DNA from: Dactylosporangium vinaceum
GTDB lineage: Bacteria; Actinomycetota; Actinomycetes; Mycobacteriales; Micromonosporaceae
Length of the DNA: 64,000 nucleotides
NCBI RefSeq assembly: GCF_019904175.1
Contig: NZ_CP061913.1
Location: 930,001-994,000 of the forward strand
Reading direction: 5' to 3'
This document shows, piece by piece, positions 38,279 to 47,010 of this stretch. The position numbers and the translations under genes are program-made. Positions within the stretch are counted from its first letter, which is position 1. Every line of letters starts with the position of its first letter. The notes below the pieces were generated by a model. That model did not search any database and was not told where the DNA came from. It worked only from the letters and a program-made list of their open reading frames with translations.

Positions 38279-41017
38279 CTAGATGAGACTGAGTTCGCGA
38301 CCTCGTCGGACGGCGTCGCGGCGGCGGCTCACCCCCAGCTTGCGGTACACGTGCCGGACGTGGGTCTTCACGGTGTTGGCCGAGACGCTCAGGACGGCCG
38401 CGATCTCGGCGATCGACAGCATGCTGCGCAGGTACTGCAGCACCAATGTCTCCCGTTCGGTGAGCGGGTCGGCCATCTGCTCGGCGGCCACCGCGAACAT
38501 GTGCTGGACCGGCTCCGCCGGCTCGGGCTCCACGCGCACGATCGGGGCGGGCGGGCGCGGGGCCTCCAGGAGCCGCGCGATCCAGGGACCGTTGCCGAGG
38601 AACGGCAGCCGGACCCCCTCGGACGCGGCCAGCCGCAGCGCCAGCTCGATCTGCTCGGTCGCGCCGGTCGTGTCGCCCAGGCGGTACAGCGCCTGGGCCA
38701 GCAGTACCCCGGCCGCCACCCCGGCCACCAGTGAGGACGACGGCGTGGTGAGCAGGCTGCGCAGCGCACCGGCGGCCATCTCCGGACGGTCCTCGGCCAG
38801 GGCGATCCGGGCCCGGGCCAGCGCCACCGCCGGGTGGCCGGGGCAGTGCCGGTCGAGCTCGTCGAGGATCGTCAGCGCCTTCTCCGCACGGCCCTCGGCC
38901 AGGCACAGGTCGGCGTGCAGGACCCGGGCGGTGACCTCGGTCAGCGGGGGCAGGCTGCCGAGCCGGTTGCCGAGCAGCGGGTCCAGCGTCTCGGCCGAGC
39001 CGCTGCAGTCACCCGCCTCGAACAGCAGCACGGCGAGGCTGAGGATGCCGCTGACCCAGCCGTGCGGGTCGGGTGGCACCTCCGCGGTGATGCTCTCGCA
39101 CAGGTGGAAGCGCGCCTCGTCGAGCTGGCCGCGCAGCCGGCAGACCTCGACGAGCAGCAGCCGGGCGTGGCTGATGGTGCGCGACTCGGTGATCCCCGCG
39201 TCCCGGCTGCCGTCGAGCACCCGGCGGGCGCAGGCCGCGGCGGCCGACAGCCGGCCCCGCTGCAGGTGGACCATCCCCTGCTGCCGGTTGGCCTGGATGA
39301 TGAGCAGGTTGAAGCCGGACTTGCGGGCCAGCGCCGCGCCGAGCTCCAGGGCGGCGTCGGCCCGATCGAGCGCGTCGCTCGCGATCGCGGCGCTGGTCAG
39401 GGCCAGGTGGGCGGCGGCGCGGGCGGCGTCGGCGGCGTCGGCGTACAGGTGCTCGCCGGCCGCCTCGTCGATGCGGTGCAGGAGCCGGGTGGCCGCCTCC
39501 GCGCCGCGGTCCGGGTCCTCGGCCGCGACCGCCTCGGCCAGGCGCATCCCGGCCAGGATCGCGGCCTGCAGCGGCGCCTCCGCCTCGGCCGGGGCGCGCG
39601 CGCCGAGGCGGATGAACGCCGACATGCCGGCCGGGTCACCGACGTCGCGGCAGCAGATCGCCAGCGCGAACGCGAGGATGGGGCGCTCGGCGATGTCCTC
39701 GGGCGGCTGCGGGCCGGTCCGCAGCGCCATCCCGCGCGGTCCCGACCCGCAGAGCTCCGGCCAGTACTGGAGAAATAATCGCTCCGCGCTCACCCAGTCG
39801 GCGCCAAGGGCGGCGTGCACGAGCGCGTCGCCGGGCAGCCCGTTCGCGGCGTACCAGCCGGCCGCCGCCCGGTGCAGGCCGTGCTCCTCGGCGGCCAGCG
39901 TGGTGCGGACCTCGGCGCGCAGGACCGAGCGCAGCAGGCGGCGGTAGCGGTACCACGAGTGCGAGCCGCCGTAGAACGTGGCGAGCGCGTTGGCTCGGCT
40001 GGCCTGGGCCAGCTGGCGGGTGGCGGTGCGGCTGCCGGTGATCGCCTCGACCAGGCCCGGGCAGACCGTCTCCACGATCGAGGTGCGGAGCATGACGTCG
40101 TACACGTCCGGGTCCAGGTGGGCCAGGATCTCACGCTGCATGTACTCGGTCAGCCCGACCTGCTCGGTCAGCCCGGCCTCCCCGGCGACCAGGTCGGTGA
40201 CGATCCGCTCGGGCTCGTGCCGGCCGACCATCGCCGAGAGCGCCACCGCGGCCGCGGCCGGCCAGCCCTCGGTCACGTGCCACAGGGAGTGCCGGAAGTG
40301 CCGGGGCAGCCGCACCTCGAAGCGCTCGGCCAGCCCGTCGATCTCGGCTTGGGTGAACGCGAGGTGATCGGCGCGCAGCTCGGTGAGCTGACCACGGACC
40401 CGCCAGCGGTACAGCGACAGGGGCGGCTCGCTGCGGGCCAGCAGCAGGAAGCCGATCCGGTCCCCGAGCCGGGTCATCAGCCGCTCGATCCGGCGCAGCA
40501 CGGTGCGGTTGGTGACGTTGTGCAGGTCGTCCAGCACCACTGCGGCCCGCTCCGGGAGCCGGGCGCCGGTCCACGCGTAGGTGGCCGGGTCCAGCGCGAT
40601 GCCGGCGGTGTGCAGCGCGGCGGCGAGCTGGCGCCAGGCGGCCGCGCCGCAGTTGGGCTCGAACCGCACGTACGCGGTGCGCCCCGGCGCCCGGCCGGCC
40701 CGGATCCACGACGCGGCGAGCACGGTCTTGCCCCAGCCCGTCGGCGCGCACACGAGGGTGACCGGGTGATCCACCGCGGCGTCGAGGTGCTCGAGGAGCC
40801 GTTCGCGCCGCAGGTGTACCGCGGGCAGGCCGCTCTGCTCCGGATCGGACCCGAGCCCGGCCGCACCCGGCTCGCGCGACGGACCCGTCTCCAGGGCCGG
40901 GCGCACCTCGGGGGCCCGGCTCCCGGCGGCCCAGACGGGCGAGCCGAGGAAGCGCTCGGCGGCGTCGTTGTGCGCCAATCTGTCCAGCGTGGTCTCACCG
41001 TGGTGGCTCGTATGCAC
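38279..41017 (-). CDS. LuxR-family STAND ATPase regulator 3 (MalT-like)
   Basis: 912 aa. Walker A CAPTGWGKTV (90-99), Walker B AAVVLDDL, a long helical-repeat region and a C-terminal LuxR helix-turn-helix (LTERETLVLQYLRSMLSIAE, NTVKTHVRHVYRKL). More divergent than regulators 1 and 2 in both sensor and HTH, with an N-terminal extension of about 70 residues. GTG 41017 has GGGAG 5 nt upstream; GTG 41023 is two codons earlier. Unlike the other two, I find no TCACCC palindrome upstream, so it may be the input that starts the cascade. PP2C follows 79 bp downstream. Confidence 0.87.
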   Translation of the reverse strand: MHTSHHGETTLDRLAHNDAAERFLGSPVWAAGSRAPEVRPALETGPSREPGAAGLGSDPEQSGLPAVHLRRERLLEHLDAAVDHPVTLVCAPTGWGKTVLAASWIRAGRAPGRTAYVRFEPNCGAAAWRQLAAALHTAGIALDPATYAWTGARLPERAAVVLDDLHNVTNRTVLRRIERLMTRLGDRIGFLLLARSEPPLSLYRWRVRGQLTELRADHLAFTQAEIDGLAERFEVRLPRHFRHSLWHVTEGWPAAAAVALSAMVGRHEPERIVTDLVAGEAGLTEQVGLTEYMQREILAHLDPDVYDVMLRTSIVETVCPGLVEAITGSRTATRQLAQASRANALATFYGGSHSWYRYRRLLRSVLRAEVRTTLAAEEHGLHRAAAGWYAANGLPGDALVHAALGADWVSAERLFLQYWPELCGSGPRGMALRTGPQPPEDIAERPILAFALAICCRDVGDPAGMSAFIRLGARAPAEAEAPLQAAILAGMRLAEAVAAEDPDRGAEAATRLLHRIDEAAGEHLYADAADAARAAAHLALTSAAIASDALDRADAALELGAALARKSGFNLLIIQANRQQGMVHLQRGRLSAAAACARRVLDGSRDAGITESRTISHARLLLVEVCRLRGQLDEARFHLCESITAEVPPDPHGWVSGILSLAVLLFEAGDCSGSAETLDPLLGNRLGSLPPLTEVTARVLHADLCLAEGRAEKALTILDELDRHCPGHPAVALARARIALAEDRPEMAAGALRSLLTTPSSSLVAGVAAGVLLAQALYRLGDTTGATEQIELALRLAASEGVRLPFLGNGPWIARLLEAPRPPAPIVRVEPEPAEPVQHMFAVAAEQMADPLTERETLVLQYLRSMLSIAEIAAVLSVSANTVKTHVRHVYRKLGVSRRRDAVRRGRELSLI

Positions 41018-41857
41018 CGTCACTCCCGAAGACGCGGGTCTACGACGTGCCCCGGACTGGCACCTTTCCCGTGCGTGATTGATCGCGATCCGACGTCGAA
41101 CACCTTAGGACTCGGAGCCCGTTTCGTGGAGTACTTCATTCAAGAGCGTCGATTCGTAGAGGCGTGGAGCGGCCCCCATTTCCCGTATTTTCGGACTGTT
41201 CTAATAGACGAGCATCTATCTCTGGTCTCGTGTAGTGAACGGCGAGTATGCGGATGCGTGGGTGATTCGAGACTTTTGCCCGGTTTTGCAAAGCGTGCTT
41301 CTTGGCCAGTGGCCGGTTTCGCTACGCAGGGTAATTCGGCCGGCAATGCGCAGGAGTGCTGTCCGCTCGGCGCAGTTCGAAGGGCGGCGCGTCGGCTACG
41401 GCCCACAGGCGCGATCAAGGCGACTGCGGAGGCCGACGGCGTGTCGCCATGGGATCTACTGAGGGTGGCGTGGATCATTTCCGGTACTGACCGGCACGTG
41501 TCCCCGGTCTTTCTCATAATTACATCGCTGTCATCAGTGAAACTCCTCATAGATTAAGATCTACTTGCTCAACCGCATGCCAATCTGCAATTTGCACATT
41601 TGAACAAGGTGCGTATCACCGCGAAACGGTCACTCGGGCAGGGTCGTGACGAACGTCAATGTTGCAGCGGTGCAATACGGCCGCTCGGCGACAGGCCCAC
41701 GAAAGTGGTCGACGAATCGGGCATATCCGCTTTTAGGGGTATGAGGCCGAAAGGTCGGAGCCGGGGTCGCCTGACATTTCGTCACATGACCGGAAGCCGG
41801 CTCGGAGCTTCGCCCGAGCCTCTTTCACCGCGACCCGAAAGAATTCCCGGCTGAAAT
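41018..41857. other. Long AT-richer non-coding region
   Basis: About 840 bp with lower GC than its surroundings (many AT runs near 41090-41230 and 41515-41610). Short frames on both strands lack coding character and ribosome sites. One inverted repeat (CCGGTACTGACCGG type, near 41480) is seen. It may be a decayed gene region, an insertion scar or the regulatory region of LuxR-3. Confidence 0.5.
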
Positions 41858-41890
41858 TTCGCACGCCGCAGATGAAATAGGGCGTGCGAA
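41858..41890 (-). terminator. Terminator of the phosphatase-MarR operon
   Basis: 10-bp perfect stem TTCGCACGCC / GGCGTGCGAA, 13-nt loop, followed on the minus strand by ATTTC, 32 bp beyond the MarR stop. Confidence 0.75.
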
Positions 41891-41921
41891 TACAGGCAAC
41901 GGCCGGAACGGGCGTAAAGGT

Positions 41922-42410
41922 TCAGCTCGCCTGGGCGGCGTCTTCCTCGGCTACCGGGACGCCGGACGCGCGGGCGAACGCCGACAACCCCTGCAGCAGG
42001 GCCGCGCGGTCATCGGGCGGCATCCGGCGCAGCACCGCCGCGATCGTCTCCTGGCGCTGCCGGCCGAGGCCGTCGAGGAGGCGGCGGGCGGTCGGGGTGA
42101 GGACCAGCCACACCTCGCGCCGGTCGCGCTCGTCGGCCGTGCGGCGCAGCAGGTCGGCGGCCTCCAGGCGGTCGCACAGGCGGCTGGCCGAGGACGGCGC
42201 GGTGTGGAGGGCGACGGCGAGCTGGGTCAGGTTGACCGACCCCGCCTGATCGACGACGCCGAGCACGCGCAGCTGGGCGGCGGACACGCCGGAGTTGTCG
42301 TTGGCCGCGCTGGTGGCCAGGACCAGTGCCTGGCTCGCGGCGTCCGCCAGGGCGGCGGCCCTGGTCAGCTCGTCAGGGGCCGCCAGGTGCGGTGAGGGTC
42401 GGCTCCGCAC
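41922..42410 (-). CDS. MarR-family transcriptional regulator
   Basis: 162 aa winged-helix dimeric regulator: VSAAQLRVLGVVDQAG, the recognition helix region LTQLAVALHTAPSSASRLCD (about 61-80) and the wing TADERDRREVWLVLTP. Its GTG has GGAGGACAAC upstream. It follows the SpoIIE-type phosphatase by 24 bp on the same strand, so the two are an operon. The palindrome TTGCCG-TG-CGGCAA at the operon's predicted transcription start is a plausible autoregulatory site. Ligand unknown. Confidence 0.88.
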   Translation of the reverse strand: MRSRPSPHLAAPDELTRAAALADAASQALVLATSAANDNSGVSAAQLRVLGVVDQAGSVNLTQLAVALHTAPSSASRLCDRLEAADLLRRTADERDRREVWLVLTPTARRLLDGLGRQRQETIAAVLRRMPPDDRAALLQGLSAFARASGVPVAEEDAAQAS

Positions 42411-42434
42411 GTTGTCCTCCGTGTCTTGCGGCGG

Positions 42435-43631
42435 TCACGGGTCGGCTCGAGGCGACCAGTCCAAGCAGACGATCAGTGCGTCGTCCGCGAGCTCGGCACC
42501 CGCATGGTACTCGCGGAGCTTCCGCATGACGCTGCTGATCGCCTCGGCTGGAGGCTGCAACCGCGTCGATCGTATGGCACGGCTCAACTCCCGCTCACCG
42601 AACGTCGCCTCGTTCGGCTTGGCGGCCGAATGCACCCCGTCACTCACTACGAAGAGCCGATCGCCTGGGTTCAACGTGGTGCGTTCCTCCACGTAGCGGG
42701 TGTCTCCGAACATTCCCAGCGGAAGCTGGGCGTCAAGCGCCATCTCCGTGACCTGGCCGTTGCGGACCAGCAGCATCCGGGGAGACCCGGCGTCGATCAT
42801 GCGCAGCTCGCCGGTGACGGTGTTGAGCGCGAGGAGCAGCGTGGCCACGTGCCGGGCGCCGCCGTACTGCGAGAAGATCGCGTCCGCCGCGAGGACCGCC
42901 TGGTCGGTGAGGTCACCGGGGAGGCTCTGCCCGGCCGCGATCGACCGGCGGGCGTTGCGCATCGCGTTCACGGCGAGCGTCGTGAGCAGCGCCGCGTCCA
43001 GGCCGTTGCCCATGCCGTTGAGCGCGGTGACGGTGAGCCAGTCGCCGTTGATCGACCAGTCGAAGTGGTCGCCGCCGACCGCGTACGCCGGCTCCAGCTG
43101 CCCGGCGAACTTCACGCCCGGCTGCTCGTAGGCCCGGGCGGGCAGCAGGTCCCACTGCAGCTCGGCGGCCATGGTCAGGCGGCCGGTGGGGCGGCGGTCC
43201 AGGTGGAAGCGGTCGGTGCGGCGATAGGCGGCGGTGAGGGCGACCGCAAAACTTTCGGCCAGCTCCTGCAGGAGCGGCCGTTCGACAGGCACCCGGTCGG
43301 CGTCGAGCTCGACGGTCAGCACGCCGACCCGCTCGCCCCAGGCGGTCACGGGCAGGTGCAGGCGGGCCAGGGCCTGACCCTCCCGGGTCTCCACCACGGC
43401 CGTCTGGCTGGCGAACGCCCGCATCGCGGATGCGAGCCGGTCGCCGAGGTCTTCGGCGCTCTCGTGCGCGTCCGCACCGGCCGGTGCCAAGGTCGTGCTG
43501 CGATAATCGGCCAGCCACACCGTGCTGTGCTTGGTGCCGTGGGCCGAGCTGAGATACGCGTCGAGGGTCTCCACCAGCCGATCCGGTGGAGTCGTGCGCA
43601 GTGCCTTATCCAGGGAAAGTACGCCGGACAT
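42435..43631 (-). CDS. GAF-SpoIIE phosphatase-like protein with altered metal motif
   Basis: 398 aa. An N-terminal GAF-like sensor (about 20-140) precedes a SpoIIE/PPM domain (about 150-395). Asp188 in GGDHFDW and the late motifs VVSDGV and LADDALIVCLDW are intact. The usual VGDVMGHG is TALNGMGNG (202-210), with Asn205 replacing the metal-binding Asp and Asn for His. Activity may be weak, or the protein may be a binding-only relative. First gene of an operon with MarR. ATG 43631; the promoter region has an AT-rich TATATT. Confidence 0.8.
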   Translation of the reverse strand: MSGVLSLDKALRTTPPDRLVETLDAYLSSAHGTKHSTVWLADYRSTTLAPAGADAHESAEDLGDRLASAMRAFASQTAVVETREGQALARLHLPVTAWGERVGVLTVELDADRVPVERPLLQELAESFAVALTAAYRRTDRFHLDRRPTGRLTMAAELQWDLLPARAYEQPGVKFAGQLEPAYAVGGDHFDWSINGDWLTVTALNGMGNGLDAALLTTLAVNAMRNARRSIAAGQSLPGDLTDQAVLAADAIFSQYGGARHVATLLLALNTVTGELRMIDAGSPRMLLVRNGQVTEMALDAQLPLGMFGDTRYVEERTTLNPGDRLFVVSDGVHSAAKPNEATFGERELSRAIRSTRLQPPAEAISSVMRKLREYHAGAELADDALIVCLDWSPRADP

Positions 43632-43654
43632 GCGAGCCTTTCGCCAGCCTATGC

Positions 43655-43668
43655 TTGCCGTGCGGCAA
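43655..43668. promoter_or_regulatory. Candidate MarR operator
   Basis: Perfect palindrome TTGCCG-TG-CGGCAA, 24 bp before the phosphatase ATG and just after a minus-strand TATATT -10 (around 43671-43677), so binding would block transcription start. TTGC/GCAA half-sites are typical of MarR regulators. Confidence 0.55.
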
Positions 43669-43720
43669 ATAATATAAGGCAGCTCTCTCGGCTCTTCAGA
43701 TACCCACTATCGGGATGGAT

Positions 43721-45289
43721 CTACACCCAACGGGAGCCCAGCCACATCCGGGCGAACCAGCTGGTGTAGGGAATGTCCACGCCTGCGTAGATTGGGTAGA
43801 AATAGGCGAAGCAGGCGGCCACGAGCACCACGTAGGACCCGACGATTATCGACCCGATGAGCCGCTGATCGCTGTTCGGCCGCAGCTTGCGGGCCGGGCC
43901 GAGGATCGCGCCGAGCACGTAGACCACGGCCAGCACCAGGAACGGCTCGGACGGCAGGCAGTAGAAGTAGAACATCGTGCGGTGCTCGGGCATCTCGTTG
44001 AACCACGGCACGATGCCGGTCAGGGCGCCGGCCATGATCAGCCAGGCCCGGCCGTCGCGGCGGGCGATGGCCAGCCAGCCCAGCGCGATGAGCGCCGGCA
44101 GGAACGACCACCACAGCAGCGGGGTGCCCAGCAGGAGGATCTCGGCGGCACAGCTCGGGGCGCCGCAGGTGCCGGACTGCTCCCAGTAGAACGCGACCGG
44201 GCGGCCGAGCAGCAGCCACTGCCATGGCCACGACTGGTACTGGTGCTTCGTCTCCAGCGTGACGTGGAAGTTGTACGCCTCGTGGTGGTAGTGCCACAGG
44301 TTCACCAGCGGGTCGAACCAGCGGTCGTGGGCCAGGCCGTTGCTCTCGGCGTACCAGTGCCGGAAGTAGCCGCCGTCCGAGAGGAACCAGCCCCACCAGC
44401 AGTTGATGTACACGACGACGGCGATCGCGAACGTCGCCACGAACCAGGCGAACCCGTCGCTGAGGATGCCCTCGCGCACCCAGTGCTTGTAGCCGGCGCT
44501 GCGCCGGGCGCTCATGTCGAACGCCACCATGGCCACGGCGAAGATCGCGACGTAGTAGATGCCGCTCCACTTCACGCCGCAGGCGAGGCCCAGCGAGATC
44601 GCGGACAGCAGTCGGTACCAGGGGAAGCCGAGCCGCGGTCGCGCGCCCGGCCGGTTCGGTTCGAGACCGTTCTCCAGCAGTCGCAGCCAGCGGGCCCGGC
44701 GCTGCTCGCGGTCCAGGACCAGGAAGAAGAACGCGACGACGATCCAGAACATCAGGAAGATGTCGAGCAGGGCCACCCGCGAGAGCACGAAGTGCATGCC
44801 GTCGAGCGACATCAGCAGGCCGGCCAGGCCCGCGAGGATCGTGGAGCGGAACAGCTTGTAGGCCGCGATGACGATCAGCAGGATCGAGATGGCGCCGACC
44901 GTGACGGCGGAGATGCGCCAGCCGAAGGAGTTGTACCCGAAGAGCTGCTCGCCGAGCCCGATCATCCACTTGCCCAGCGGCGGGTGGACCACGTACTGCG
45001 GTGTGTTGTCCTCGGGGTTCCACTCCACCCCGCGCTGGAGCAGGTCCTGCGCCTCGTTGGCGTAGTAGACCTCGTCGAAGATGACGTCCTTCGGATGCGC
45101 CAGGTTGACCAGGCGCAGCAGCAGCCCGATCCCCGTGATCAGGGCCGCGACGAGCCAGAAGCTGAGGCCGCCCTTCGGCGCCGGGGCCAGGCGGCGGCGG
45201 ACGATGTCGGCCACCGCGCGCACCGGCTGGACCGGGGCGGGGGCGGGGGTCTCCGGCTCGCTTGCTTGGGTCAGCACACCCGAGGTCAT
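43721..45289 (-). CDS. pmt: Protein O-mannosyltransferase (PMT, GT39)
   Basis: 522-aa GT-C membrane enzyme that moves mannose from polyprenyl-phosphate mannose to Ser/Thr of secreted proteins. The first external loop has the catalytic DE pair in HPKDVIFDEVYYANEA, followed by VVHPPLGKWMIGLGE; about ten helices; the C-terminus holds FYFYCLPSEPF. The family match is to actinobacterial PMT (Rv1002c-like). ATG 45289. Divergent from the rsmI-like gene, an arrangement conserved in actinobacteria. The donor could be made by the DPM1-like GT2 at 13086. Confidence 0.92.
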   Translation of the reverse strand: MTSGVLTQASEPETPAPAPVQPVRAVADIVRRRLAPAPKGGLSFWLVAALITGIGLLLRLVNLAHPKDVIFDEVYYANEAQDLLQRGVEWNPEDNTPQYVVHPPLGKWMIGLGEQLFGYNSFGWRISAVTVGAISILLIVIAAYKLFRSTILAGLAGLLMSLDGMHFVLSRVALLDIFLMFWIVVAFFFLVLDREQRRARWLRLLENGLEPNRPGARPRLGFPWYRLLSAISLGLACGVKWSGIYYVAIFAVAMVAFDMSARRSAGYKHWVREGILSDGFAWFVATFAIAVVVYINCWWGWFLSDGGYFRHWYAESNGLAHDRWFDPLVNLWHYHHEAYNFHVTLETKHQYQSWPWQWLLLGRPVAFYWEQSGTCGAPSCAAEILLLGTPLLWWSFLPALIALGWLAIARRDGRAWLIMAGALTGIVPWFNEMPEHRTMFYFYCLPSEPFLVLAVVYVLGAILGPARKLRPNSDQRLIGSIIVGSYVVLVAACFAYFYPIYAGVDIPYTSWFARMWLGSRWV

Positions 45290-45327
45290 TGGGCGATCGT
45301 AGGGGTCGGGGTGCCACCATCGCACAT

Positions 45328-45975
45328 GTGCCATTGATTCTGCTCGGGGCTTTCCCGGGAAATCCCGGGGACGCGTCCCCCCGCCTGCGTGAAACACTCG
45401 CGGCCGCCGAGGTCGTGGCGCCCGCCGACCTGGCCGGCCGGCTGGCCGCGGGGGACACGGTGGCAATGTGGACCGCCGGCGTTCCCGATCCGGTGCGCAT
45501 CGCCGTCGATCTCGGGGCGGCGGTGACGGCCGTGCCCGGCCCGAGTGCCGCGATCACCGCCCTGGCGCTGTCGGGGCTGCCGAGCGACCGCTTCTGCGTG
45601 GAGTCCGGGGCCGCGGACCTCGGGCGGCTGGCCGCCGAGCCCCGCACGCTGATCTTCACCGAGGTGCTGGACCTGCCGGCGCTCGCTCAGGCCTTCGGCG
45701 CGGACCGGCCCGCGGCCCTGGTGGCGGCCGACCGGACCGCCCAGCGGGGGACCCTCGGCGCGCTCATCGCGCCTGTCGCGTCCGGCGGGGCCGTGCTCGT
45801 CGTCGGTGGCGCACCGCCGGTGAGCGCCGGCCGGCCGGCCGACGGGGAGCTGGCGGCCGAGGTGGCCGCGCTGGTGGCCGGGGGCGCCGACCGCAAGCGG
45901 GCGACCCTGGAGGTGGCCCGGCGGCACTCGCTGGCCAAGCGCGAGGTCTACGCGGCGGTCATCGCACACAAGTAA
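45328..45975 (+). CDS. RsmI-like tetrapyrrole-methylase-fold protein, shortened
   Basis: 215 aa; RsmI (16S rRNA C1402 2'-O-methyltransferase) is normally about 280. Recognisable pieces: LILLGAFPGNPGDASPRLRE, VTAVPGPSAAITALALSGLP, SDRFCVE, and a C-terminal KRATLEVARRHSLAKREVY. The SAM-binding DAGTP block is altered to TAGVP, and about 50-60 residues before it are missing, so activity is doubtful. Position opposite PMT is that of rsmI in relatives. GTG 45328 is 7 nt after CACCAT, possibly leaderless. Confidence 0.68.
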   Translation: MPLILLGAFPGNPGDASPRLRETLAAAEVVAPADLAGRLAAGDTVAMWTAGVPDPVRIAVDLGAAVTAVPGPSAAITALALSGLPSDRFCVESGAADLGRLAAEPRTLIFTEVLDLPALAQAFGADRPAALVAADRTAQRGTLGALIAPVASGGAVLVVGGAPPVSAGRPADGELAAEVAALVAGGADRKRATLEVARRHSLAKREVYAAVIAHK

Positions 45976-45985
45976 GCCGATCCGA

Positions 45986-46909
45986 TCAGTAGGCGGCAAC
46001 CACGACCGCGGCGGCGAGGACCAGCGGGGCGGCCGCGGTCAGGGCCCAGGCGACCAGGCGGTCGCGCAGCCGGTTGAAGCGCCAGGCGCCGGTCAGCCAG
46101 GCCAGGGTGATCCCGCACAGCACGATCAGGCCGGCTCCGGCGGCCCAGCGGACCCGCAGGCCGGTCGGGTTGCCGGCGTAGGCGATCCGCCCGCCCGGCA
46201 CCATCTGCGCCGCCACCGTCGTCCCCGCCGGCCCGTCGAGGCCCATCAGGCGGGTGCCGGGGACCGGCTCGTGTCCCGGGCGGGTGAACTCGGCCAGGCA
46301 GCGGCGCAGCACCCCGGAGCCGTGACACGAGGTGATCTCGGCGGTGCCCCGCACCCCGCGGCCCATGTCCAGCCAGAACGGCTCGGCGCTGGTCCACGCG
46401 AAGAACAGGGTCAGCAGCGCGACGCCCAGCATGGCGCTCAGCCCGGCGCCCGCGCTGCGGGCCGGCTTGACCCGGCGCTGCCGGCGACGCCGCTGGGGCG
46501 CGGAGCGGCGGTCGTCGCGCGGCTGGCGCATGGCCCGCATCGCCGGCGGTGGCCACTGGTCGGGCAGCCCGGCTAGGTGGTCCTCGACGGCCGTCCGCCC
46601 GGCCGCGTGGGCCGCCTCCAGCTCGCCGGCCTCCTCGGCCTGCGCGTGGGCACCCTCGGGGTGCGGCGCCTCGTGGAGCGCGAGCGTGGTCGTCGTGGCC
46701 GGCCACAGCGGAAACTCCGGGTCCGGGCCGTTCGCCGGGGGGTCGGCCCGGCGCTCCGCGGCCGCCGGGAGGGGCGGGGGCGGGGGCGGTGCCGTGGGGA
46801 CGGCGGCGGACCGGGAGGCGGCGGCCGGCACCAGGACCCGCACCGGGGGAATCCCCGCGGCCTCGCCCCGCCAACCGCGCCGAATAGGCTTTACGCTCAC
46901 GTTTTCCAT
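45986..46909 (-). CDS. Hypothetical membrane protein with Pro-rich N-terminus
   Basis: 307 aa, function unknown. A Pro/Ala-rich cytoplasmic N-terminus (1-125), a basic patch (RRRRQRRVKPAR, about 139-150), a membrane helix (about 154-172), an external domain with a Cys pair (SCHGSGVLRRC), then two more helices (about 254-274 and 287-306). ATG 46909. Divergent from metG with about 100 bp between; ends 10 bp from the rsmI-like stop. Confidence 0.68.
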   Translation of the reverse strand: MENVSVKPIRRGWRGEAAGIPPVRVLVPAAASRSAAVPTAPPPPPPLPAAAERRADPPANGPDPEFPLWPATTTTLALHEAPHPEGAHAQAEEAGELEAAHAAGRTAVEDHLAGLPDQWPPPAMRAMRQPRDDRRSAPQRRRRQRRVKPARSAGAGLSAMLGVALLTLFFAWTSAEPFWLDMGRGVRGTAEITSCHGSGVLRRCLAEFTRPGHEPVPGTRLMGLDGPAGTTVAAQMVPGGRIAYAGNPTGLRVRWAAGAGLIVLCGITLAWLTGAWRFNRLRDRLVAWALTAAAPLVLAAAVVVAAY

Positions 46910-47010
46910 TGGACAACGGGCGATAGCCGACGTATCGGACGTGGGGGCGCGTGTCGGCAGAATCTATCTCGTTCGCCGAACTCCCGGACGGGTCACTACG
47001 CTTGCAGGTC

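Noticed and set aside
41140..41550. Frames of 75-136 codons in the AT-rich gap
   Set aside because: No ribosome sites, no coding bias and no recognisable domain; too weak to call.
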